From NCBI GenBank assembly GCA_030248065.1, contig JASAMV010005168.1, positions 62,001-126,000 on the forward strand: a stretch of DNA of 64,000 nt, read 5' to 3'. Both the position numbers and the translations under genes were made by a program. The notes beneath the pieces were generated by a model. It worked only from the letters and a program-made list of their open reading frames with translations, was not told the DNA's origin and ran no database searches. Source of the DNA: Rhynchonema sp. JSB1_4 (Eukaryota > Nematoda > Chromadorea > Monhysterida > Xyalidae). Shown in pieces: positions 55,406-64,000 of the stretch. Within the stretch, counting starts at the first letter, position 1, and each line of letters begins with the position of its first letter.

Positions 55406-56713
55406 TAGGGATCGGCGTCGGTGTCGGAAAAAAGTCGGTGTAGGTACCGACACTACTAATGTCGGTGTCGGTGTCGGTGTCGGTGTCGGTCCACAAAAGT
55501 GTCGGTTTTTTTCAGGTGTCGGTAGTGTCGGTCCCCAATTTTTCGGCAGCCAACTACTATTAGAAAAAAAATATATTTCGTACTGATTATGTTCTTTAGT
55601 TGTCCACAACATATAAAAAAGCGCCAAGCGCTGGTTTTGAACGACCAATTCCTCATACACGGTTCAGTTTCAATTCTGCAGCAGTGCAACACAACAAGAG
55701 AACAATTTTTTTGGAATCAGATTAAAGGAAAGACATGCGAACAGAATGAGAAATATCAATCACGAGTTATTTGCGAAGGACACCGATACATCATTATTCT
55801 CCATCACATCAGATACACTCAATTGTACAAGTATTGACACGTGGGTAGCATACGCTTCAGGAACAACAACTTTTCAGCAGTGTCTGGTTTCAAGCGATTT
55901 CGGTACTTCGTGTAGATGCTGGCAGCCAGGCTGAATTCTTGTTCAGACATTGTGCTTGTCGGTGCTGCTGATAAGTACCGTTTCGCCATTTTCGACAAAC
56001 GAGGGAACAACACTTCGTTGTTGCGCCACCACACAAAGGGGTCGTCGTCCAATTCGATCATTGGCGCGTTCAAATACGATTCGAATTCCTGTGATTTGAA
56101 ATAAATTGTTTCCCGCGCGAGTCCGCCCGGACTAGCTTTGCAAAACCTAGTCGGTTCAGAATATCAAAATCGGTCTCTTTTGACGCCATTTTAGGCCTGC
56201 AAATATGCAAAAATGGTTCGAAATAGGTTTAGCTAACAAAATGAGGGGTTTCGGCGACGCTTTTTATAGTGGCCGATGCCTTTGTACCACTTCAAACATG
56301 AAAACACAAAATTCTGAACAACAAAAGTTGCGCTCATGGTAAAAATCCGGTTCGTTCCAACGTTGAATGTTTCACTGAGAGTGAGAGGCGGACAGAACCT
56401 GTTTGTTCCTGCGACAAAGAGACAGACCTATCCTATCATACAAAGTTCATAATTGTTTTTTGTTTTGGTATTTGATCCCTCTTTTTTCAGGTGAGAAGTA
56501 CACCAACACACCGGTTTTTGTCCAAAAAGGCATTTTAGGTCTAAAAATAAGTTTTTAGGGCTAAAAAAGGCAAACTCGGTTTTACTGTCGGTGTCGGTCA
56601 TTTTTTCACTGTCGGTGTCGGTGTCGGCGTGCTTTTTCGCCGGTGTCGGTACTTTCCAAAAAAGTGTCGGTGTCGGTGTCGGTGTCGGTCTACATGACCG
56701 ACGCCGATCCCTA
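55406..56713. mobile_element. hAT element with GTCGGT arrays and transposase relic
   Basis: 1308 bp with ends TAGGGATCGGCGTCGG and CCGACGCCGATCCCTA and a perfect 8-bp duplication GTCATTTG at 55398-55405 and 56714-56721. Tandem GTGTCGGTGTCGG units fill both subterminal regions. A minus-strand transposase C-terminus lies inside. The 8-bp target and transposase together identify the hAT superfamily directly. It lies 105 bp downstream of FDXR. Confidence 0.92.
55819..56110 (-). pseudogene. hAT transposase C-terminal (dimerisation) fragment
   Basis: About 95 codons read EFESYLNAPMIELDDDPFVW, then WWRNNEVLFPRLSKMAKRYL, SAAPTSTMSEQEFSLAASIY and NRLKPDTAEKLLFLKRM. This is the hAT C-terminal dimerisation domain: D-P-W-W, F-P-L-A-Y-L, S-x-E-F-S and the final L-x-P-x-L-L-F-L. 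The catalytic core upstream is missing and only about 600 bp remain before the element's end, so it is an internally deleted, inactive copy. Confidence 0.9.
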
Positions 56714-56721
56714 GTCATTTG

Positions 56722-58202
56722 ATGCATTTTCGCCACTTAGAGCTTGTGAAAGGGCAATTCTCTCCTTTCAATTCGTTTACCAAACAAGAACACATTTTTA
56801 TAGCACATGTGATGTGATACTCCCACGATTGACAATCGTGCATTTTCTCCTGTATTCCCGCCCTGTCTGAGTGCAAATATTCAAATCCTTATGCAAAGCG
56901 TTGAACATTGTGTTCATGTTCAGGACTGATGGCGCGTTTTGCGCTAAACTTGTTTTCTCATCACAGAGAGTTGCTGCTCGTTTCTGTTTTATAACGTTGT
57001 TCATTGAAGCGAATAAAGAACACCAATTCAGTTTCCTAATCGCATCGATGGTTGCGTCGGTTAAATGGCGTTGTTCACTGACACACGGGTGCGCCGTTGG
57101 ATGCACTCTACTTTTCTCATGTTCAGTTGCGAACACATAATACCAGAACTGGGAGCAGCTCAGTTCTGAGTATGTACTGGATCAGCTGGTCACCAGTGAG
57201 TGACAGCTTGCTGTTCAGCTTATGTCTAAGCAACTGTTATGCTTGAGGATTGAGGCCGTACTAAGACTGAGATTAGGCTAGTGAGCTGCCAGAATCTGTG
57301 TCTGCTATGTAACCGCTTGTGTGGTTCCTGCAGTTTCACTTGTTCCCTGACGCCCCTAATCCAGATCTCTGATGACTAGTTTTGATTCTTGCGCTCATGA
57401 GGTCGCTAAACAGCGGGACAACCTCTGCGCTGAGCACCGCCTGTGACGTCACATCCGTTTGTCTGCGCACTTCAGCAGCTGCCCGATTCTGCCCCCTCCA
57501 ACAAATTGCAGTCTGTTGAGCTGATTCAAACCCATTCATCGCGGGGCGACGTGCTTCTGTTGGTTTAGCTCATCATATTGTATGCTCACTCGCGTTTGCG
57601 CTTGAAATTCACATTTTGCCCGTTTATGTATTTTGCGACGGGATTGTTATGCGCTCTTGCCCTTGTCGGCTGCCTGCCTGTCTTGCTTGTTGCAATGTGG
57701 AACTTTGTCCATGCCCAATGTTCTCCGAGTGCATATTTGCGTGTGACATGGGTGCCGTATTGCTAGTGGCGGGACAAACTTGTTTCTTTTAGACATTACT
57801 GTTTCTGGCAGCCGGCAACTTGTCTGGAACCGGGTGATAAGCCTCTCTGTTGATGTTGTTTGGCAGTTTTTATGACATTAGGGTTCGGGGCTATTTTATG
57901 CAGCTTTCTCAAGCATGACCACGTGTGTGTGTGTATGCATGGTGTACGCTAGCCCTGTTTACCAGTCGCGTATGCACGTCGGCACATTGTGTGACTAAGT
58001 TCTGTCCGCACAAGCAAGCATGTATGTATTGTGTGTGAGCCTCTGTACTCGCTGTATTATTATGCGAACCAAAATCGTAAACATTTCCGAGTAAGATCAG
58101 CTGCACCTGTGCATGTGCTATTTGAGTCGAGTGCTTTACTGGAGTGAGTTCGCATCCGTGACGCACAGGATCGTACTTTTGGCGTAAACCTGTGCATGTG
58201 AA
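56722..58202. other. Intergenic region without a supported gene
   Basis: Open frames occur on both strands but none has splice or family support. One plus-strand frame at 57578-57766 has hydrophobic residues only. A GT-rich stretch at 57920-57940 (CGTGTGTGTGTG) is a short simple repeat. Confidence 0.4.
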
Positions 58203-58831
58203 GGCCCGGTTCCAGTGGGGCGTCAACGTCACGTTACGCGCGTCACGTAGCGCTGAAAAAAGCTGTTTTTCGTTTCCAGGCCGAAACGGGCAAAACTCAC
58301 TGCTTTTACATTATTGTAACGTACCAGTGGAGTGTGGCTAACTTGTGGTTTAATTACCCGTTGCCCTCTTTCACTGGCTTGCACTTTTGTGCGCAGCAGT
58401 GATGTTTTACTTGAGCAATAAGATCTGCTCAAGGTCCTTTTTGCAGGTCAATTGGCCAGAGGTGTTCGCACCGACGAGGCCTGGCACCTCGCCCGCCTGT
58501 GAAAACAGGCCGAAACGGGCAAAAGTCACTGCTGTTACATTATTCCCCCTCGTCACGCAGACAATTGGATTGGTTTCGCGGAATTCTGATAATCTCAGAT
58601 GCTTAACAGTCATGTCATGACATCAAACAAGGAGAAAACGAAATTTTTGAATCGAAAATGATGATAAAACAGTTCCTGATCTGCTGTATGGCGGCGGTGA
58701 CGCAAATGGATGCCACCAAATTGGCGGGGACAAATAAGCGGTGACGCCGCAGCGTTTTTCGCTCTACTGTATATGGTCAGAAAATAGCGAAGTCACGTGA
58801 CCTTGCCGTGACGCCCCACTGGAAACAGGCC
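58203..58831. mobile_element. Inverted-repeat element (CCAGTGGGGCGTCA end)
   Basis: 629 bp with ends GGCCCGGTTCCAGTGGGGCG and its near complement CGCCCCACTGGAAACAGGCC. TGAA is found on both sides (58199-58202 and 58832-58835). The sequence GGCCGAAACGGGCAAAA with CTGCTTTTACATTATT occurs twice in direct orientation (about 58278 and 58511). Non-coding. The short target site does not settle the superfamily. Confidence 0.75.
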
Positions 58832-58873
58832 TGAAAGCATATAAATGCCGCCGTGAACTCAAGCAGCTGTAAC

Positions 58874-59376
58874 CAGGGTTGGGCAAAAAAACGACGGCGT
58901 TTTTTCTTAAAAAACGACGTTTTTTTTAAAAAGAAACGCCTTGGTTGTTTTTCGTTTTTCTTAAATCCTGAATTTCCTTGCTTTCCCCTGATTTTTCAGG
59001 GAAAGTACCCTGATTATCAAGGAAAATCAATTTTTTGTCCCATTTTTTTCAAAAAATTTTCGACCAACTTTTACTTTGTCGAGATTCGTCGATATACGCA
59101 GTTTGACTTTCAATGATGACCCCGCCCAAAGTTGGTCCCATGATGTGGGTCTGATATGGGATCTTAACAACTCGCTAGAAAAGGTTTGAAACCCGTTTAT
59201 TTTCCCTCAGAACACATAGAATTACTTCATTTAACCACGTTTTCTTCCCAACATGAGCGTTTTCCAATTTTTGGGGGGCATATTTTGGTCATCTGGGCGT
59301 TTTAAAAAAACGTTTTTAAAAAAAACGTTTTTAAAAAAACGATTTTTTGAAAAAAAACGTTTTTTGCCCAACCCTG
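58874..59376. mobile_element. CAGGGTTGGGCAAA hAT-type element with A/T-tract arms
   Basis: 503 bp with ends CAGGGTTGGGCAAAAAAACG and its complement and a perfect duplication GCTGTAAC at 58866-58873 and 59377-59384. The arms are repeated AAAAAACG and CGTTTTTT units. CAGGGTTGGGCAAA is a common hAT terminus in animals. Non-coding. Confidence 0.9.
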
Positions 59377-59384
59377 GCTGTAAC

Positions 59385-60364
59385 GATGGACATGTCTATA
59401 GCTCTTAAGCAGTCAGCAACATCAGTACTTGAACTGTGCTCGTTTATCATTTCGTTGTATGTATAACTTTTTTAAGTCGGTGACACGCTGTTCGTGCATT
59501 AATAAGCAAGCCATTTTGGGAATTGCCCATGCCTTCCTGTTGCATTTGCGTTGGAATTTTCACATTCGTGTAGCTGTTGCTGTGAATGTTGTGCGCGGAA
59601 TACGAAGCCTTATGTAAATATTTGGTTGCAGACAGCAATGTCACATGGCTCATCCAGCATGCAAAATTTGTTTGTAATCCGCTTGCAGCGCTCTGTTGTC
59701 CTTAATCCTACCACAACGTAGGTACAAGTATTGAGTGACGCTAGATATATTGGCTGATTGTAATGTCGTCGGCGCAAGTCGTCGGCGCTAGGCGTCAACG
59801 TAATGCACAATTCTTGCGCTCGTCTGGGACGGCGTTGCGTTCACGCCCGATGCCGACAACGTGCGTCGACGGCATTGGTGTTAGCCAATATTCTGATGTT
59901 TATCGTCAGGGTTTGCATAATCTCGCTCCGCACTCGGCTCTGCTGCTTATGAAGCTTATACCTTTCCGACAAATAACCGTGGTGTCTCTTGCGGGTTTCG
60001 CTGTATGCACTGTAATCTCAACCCATACGTTTTGTCTAGCAGGATTTGTCAAATGTATTACCTATAGTTGTGCGCTTTAGCTCTGCCGTGTCAGCCAGGC
60101 AACTTTGGCTGAGCAGTTTGATTACATTTGCGTTGGCCTGCCTGCTGGCCACCACGTGGATTCTGTGTTTGTCCGACATAAACACTTTCCCACATTTGTA
60201 TTTGTGTCATGTACAGAAGAGTATACGGTGACACTGACAATAAACATAGTCGCTGCAAACATTTATCGGCCGCTATCAGTCGTTACCAATCAGCATTTAT
60301 CAACAGCAATAATTGCACATCACACCAGCCAAATCAATCAATAACTATTGGTGATCACCACAAG
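59385..60364. other. Region upstream of the CPPED1-type gene
   Basis: Nearly 1 kb with no supported exon. Several in-phase frames lead into the ATG at 60365 but none has an obvious protein character. It probably contains the promoter and 5' untranslated region. Confidence 0.35.
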
Positions 60365-63300
60365 ATGACGTTGAATAACGCCGATCACGACTTCGAGTCT
60401 GAGCCGTGCGGCGGTCTGGACCCTGAGACGGCAAGGCGGAATGCCGACAAATTCACGCTTTATGCCGCTGATCGACAATTTGACGGGCTGACTTATGATC
60501 TGGAGGGCCAGTGGTCGGGGCCCTATTGTTTCGTCCAAGCCGCTGACACCCAATTTGGCATGATGGCCAACTTTAGATGGGACCGGAAAAGGACAGATCC
60601 CACAACGATGGTGAATGGACCTGATGATCAGGCAAACACGTCCAGGGACAATGGTGATGATGATGATGATGACGATAGACAATTGATTGACTGGACGCAA
60701 GAGGTACGTAAAGGCAAACTACACCAACACGAGCCCGATTTCGAAGGTGGCGTGTATTCAAAACGAATAGAAAGAGAAAATCATCATGCTCCATTTTGTA
60801 TTCTTCAACGTGTAACATTTCCCAAATCAGCAGCCACGTATGAATGTTTCACCATTCTGCCAGCTGCGAAATCGAGCTGATGTTGGTGTGGTTTGTCTTT
60901 ACGTGTGGCTTGGTAGTACCTCTGACCTATTATGTGCCACAGTAGACCGGCGGCGTACCAGGACTTCGTCAGTACAACTGCACCAGATTGTCGCGTGTGA
61001 ATAAAAAAAGGAAAAACGTATGTTTACTGCTCACGAATATCTCACGAGCGTGTCAGTGGGAGTCATTTTGCACCTAGTCTGTTACTAATCATGAAAATAA
61101 TTTCTTCCTGAGATAACTCTGGCTTGGAGAATGGTGGTGTCAGGTGCTAATTCTATACCAACAGGACGCAAAAGGGGTAATATTCGATTCAGGTGCAATT
61201 AACAGCGCGTGCCGTGGATGCGATCAACCGTATTCGACCCCGACCTCGATTCTTTGTTGTTTGTGGCGATCTGATTGATGCCATGCCCGGCGAGGAGTAC
61301 AGATCGGTGCAGATCAGGGATTATAAGGTTGGTGACTTGTGGGAAAGAAAAATTGAGTCTACCTGCTGTGTTCATGTACATGATCAGGCGGGATCGGGAC
61401 CTGGAATTTTTGGTCACCATGAGATAGGCCAACACAACAACAACAACGGCAGCAGCGCAGGAGCTAAACCAGCGGTGCATTGCGTTTTGTCCTCCTGCAA
61501 AACCGGAACATGTCATGGCTTATTTTGATAGGCAACAGACGACAAATGATGTTGAACCCTCCTTGCGCGCAGCAGGTCAAAGATACCTGACAAATAAAGT
61601 TCACATTATCACACACTTTACTTTACATTCTGTCTGACAGAGTGTCCTATCCCACCTGCATCCCGACATCCGTCCGATTTGTGTGTGCGGCAATCACGAC
61701 ATCGGCAATCGTCCGACACCCGACACTATCGATTCGTATCGACGCGATTTCGGCGATGACTACTTCGAATTCTGGGTCGGCGGATGTCGGTGGGTGTCGA
61801 ACCCGTAGCTTACAATACTCTATGGCTTATAGTCTCACCGATTGAGCTACGCGCTCTTTCAAATTGCAGATATTTGGTGCTCAACTCGCAATTCTACCAA
61901 GACGACAGTCAATGTCGACAACTCAGGCTCGAACACGACAACTGGCTGGACGCGAAACTCAAACCGAACGCTCATCGGCCGCACAAACATTTCATTGGCT
62001 TCCAGGTTGGTTGATGCCATAAAATTCGCTCAGAGTGATGTCTTGTCTTGCGTGTTACCCCTTTCACAAAGTTCGTTCTAGGTCCTCAACTGCAAACACA
62101 CGATAAGCCTAACGTTAAGTGGAAGAAGCATAATTTGTAGACGTGTAAAGTGTACGGAGCTGAAAATAAATACAAAACAGGGTTGAAAGTTACGGGAATG
62201 AAAAATAAATGCAAAACCAGGACAGGAAAGGGGGAGAAGGTGGACGAAATCACGAGACAGACAGACACAAACTTTGTTCAAGTTCAACTGACACGCAGCT
62301 TTTCCGAAAGCCTAGCGTTTGTGACTTGTGAAGTGTGAGCTTAGCTCCGTAGCTGGGCTATCGATCAATGAAACCAATTGCACCGCCATTGATGTGACGT
62401 CACGGCCCCGTTTCGTGCTCTTTTCACGCACGGATGGTGCACCAGGTCATCGTCAGTGCGAATGCAGCAATTTATAGCATAAGTCAGTGAGAACGCATCT
62501 TATTCCCCTGATCAAACGTCACTTGTTGAACTGCATTCAGCACGTCGCCCCGTTCCTATACGAGCGACACGAGGAGCCCGTGGACGTGTTCGGCGACTAT
62601 CGATGGTGCTTCAATTTCGGCGATCGAAAAACGAGATATGAATTTCTGGACAAACTCAAATCGGCCGGCATGAGCAAACTGTTCTGTGGACATTACCATC
62701 GGAATGCGGGCGGCTGGGATGACAAGCTGGAGGTGGGTGACTGGATCAGTCGAAGAATATTTTCCAGAAAGAGATTCATTTATGAAAGTAATAGAATCGA
62801 TTCGTACCCTTCTCTTTTGTCACGTGGTCACCTGGTACATTCTCATTGAAGATCCACTGGTGCACCGCCTGTCTGTGAAGCACCGGACGAAGCGAGAAAA
62901 ACTAACGTGTGTAAGCAAAATTGTTTGATGGAGGTCCAAGCATAGTTTTAGACATTTTACGTGCATTGTGGAGCTAAAATTTCAGGAGTGCATCTAAAAA
63001 TAGAAGATTAGGTGCAATTTGCACAAATTTTTTTTGGCATTTTGCACAGACAACAAAATTTTAGGCCTAAAACTTGGACATCTATGTGCAAACGCACCTC
63101 GTGAATTTTGAAAAAAAAAACATGGGAAAGCCCAAGCGCATCAACCATTTCGGTGTCCCCTGTACTCCATTGAGCGTGATGTCATATTAATTGTATCCTC
63201 CTCATCTGACCCGAACAACCCACACAGGTTGTCGTGACGTCAGCAGTCGGATGTCAGCTCGGTTCCGATGCGCACGGACTTCGGATCGTCAAAGTCACTG

Positions 63301-63365
63301 AATCGTCGGTCACACACGAGTATTGTTCGATCGATAAGATTCCCAGTCAGGTCAAACTTGACTGA
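60365..63365 (+). CDS. CPPED1: CPPED1-type serine/threonine metallophosphatase
   Basis: Cytosolic calcineurin-like phosphoesterase; the human protein dephosphorylates AKT1. Six exons: 60365-60703, 61193-61327, 61641-61789, 61870-62005, 62541-62732 and 63228-63365, joined in phase to 362 codons plus stop. An acidic insertion (GDDDDDDD) lies at about residue 100. Metal-site motifs in order: [11 protein letters not shown] (family D-x-Q in place of D-x-H), [14 protein letters not shown] (GDxxD), [10 protein letters not shown] (GNHD), and [13 protein letters not shown] (GHxH); HFIGFQHV supplies another histidine. [15 protein letters not shown] is the typical middle strand. The protein ends SQVKLD before TGA 63363-63365. 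The first donor (GTACGT, 60704) lies within or against a small repeat element. The frame is intact. Confidence 0.92.
60705..60905. mobile_element. Short inverted-repeat element (TAAAGGCAAACTAC family), copy 2
   Basis: Ends CGTAAAGGCAAACTACACC and its imperfect complement GTTTGTCTTTACG enclose about 200 bp, with the CCAACACGAGCCCGATTTCG arm segment shared with copy 1 at 16366-16562. It begins right at the 5' splice site of CPPED1 intron 1. Confidence 0.7.
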
Positions 63366-64000
63366 ATTAATGAACAACAGTGGAATTGTATAATGGATTG
63401 TATTTATATCATCCTGATCCACGTATATTGCGTGAGCTCTAGTCCCACATAAGCATCCTACACGCTTTGTTGTGCTTATTTCATTGTGGTCGTTCCTTCA
63501 TGGTGTCAATTAGATCAGTCAAACTACCAGTTCCTGACGACCAAAGGATAATTATTCTGTGTCAAATTTGGTGATCGTATCGGATATGTCTGGATCGATA
63601 GGATATATCTACCCGGACCGGTACGATACGAACCTGATCCTATCACCAAGTTTCTTACTGGTCAATGTCAATAGGACAGTAACTAATATCATCGTCACAA
63701 CCTAGTTGTACCAGTCATTTCGTTGTTGCTAAGTCCACTAACTCGACATTGTACATTCGTTACTTTTACATTTTAGAAGGACCACATGCTCGATTTTTTG
63801 TCCGATTTTCTACTCAGTTATTTTGTACCTCCTAACCCTTGACTTGATCTTGTTCCGGATTGTACACAAATACCAATGTATTCATACCGTGACCGCGTCA
63901 TAAATTCGTATTAGTGCTGTGCGCGTCGTAATGCTTTTAGACATCAAGTTCTGCAGCGCGGCATTAATAATTCCGATCTAATAATAACTGTTACATATTT
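63366..64000. other. 3' flank of the CPPED1-type gene
   Basis: A/T-rich, with a small inverted repeat at about 63554-63655 (TCAAATTTGGTGATCG paired with ATCACCAAGTTT). No gene is seen. Confidence 0.4.

Noticed and set aside
57578..57766. Hydrophobic plus-strand frame of 62 codons
   Set aside because: Isolated, short and without splice sites or family resemblance.

Overview
The window is animal nuclear DNA. Every convincing gene is split by GT-AG introns, mostly with a T-rich acceptor of the TTTCAG or ATTCAG type, and no bacterial or organellar signatures are seen. Phylum cannot be fixed from the sequence alone. The short compact introns, TTTCAG-like acceptors and an insulin-like hormone with almost no C-peptide suit an invertebrate such as a nematode or flatworm, but this is inference.

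Genes, left to right: a HEAT-repeat protein on the minus strand (about 0.4-5.67 kb, 3' end uncertain); a very large RCC1-repeat protein on the plus strand (9.84-21.06 kb); mitochondrial glutamate dehydrogenase on the minus strand (22.17-27.37 kb, 12 exons that join to an exact 545-codon frame); an MCRS1-type FHA protein on the plus strand (36.26-42.56 kb); an insulin-like peptide on the minus strand (44.19-47.94 kb), whose second intron has been filled by a Penelope-like retroelement; an RNase P/MRP subunit of the Rpp20/POP7 type (about 50.1-51.5 kb, plus); mitochondrial adrenodoxin reductase FDXR (51.94-55.30 kb, plus, 490 codons); and a CPPED1-type metallophosphatase (60.37-63.37 kb, plus, 362 codons). 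These are ordinary housekeeping or signalling genes with no operon-like link.

The other main theme is mobile DNA. A 3.05-kb near-perfect palindrome (foldback element) with a 9-bp target duplication sits between the divergent HEAT and RCC1 genes. From 28 to 34 kb and 36.7 to 39 kb there are nested non-autonomous elements with 8-bp target duplications and hAT-like ends, many with long G/C tracts. Members of several families share a CGCGCG-N-CGCGCG core. A second, composite palindrome of about 2.7 kb spans 30.95-33.69 kb. A 1.3-kb element at 55.4-56.7 kb keeps a piece of a hAT transposase. Other small inverted-repeat elements lie in or beside introns of GDH, FDXR, CPPED1 and the RCC1 gene.

The most interesting single locus is the insulin-like gene: B-chain exon, phase-1 intron with a full-length Penelope element carrying an intact RT/GIY-YIG frame and a hammerhead-like motif, then the A-chain exon. 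The most interesting structural theme is the shared GC-palindrome core in elements with different ends.
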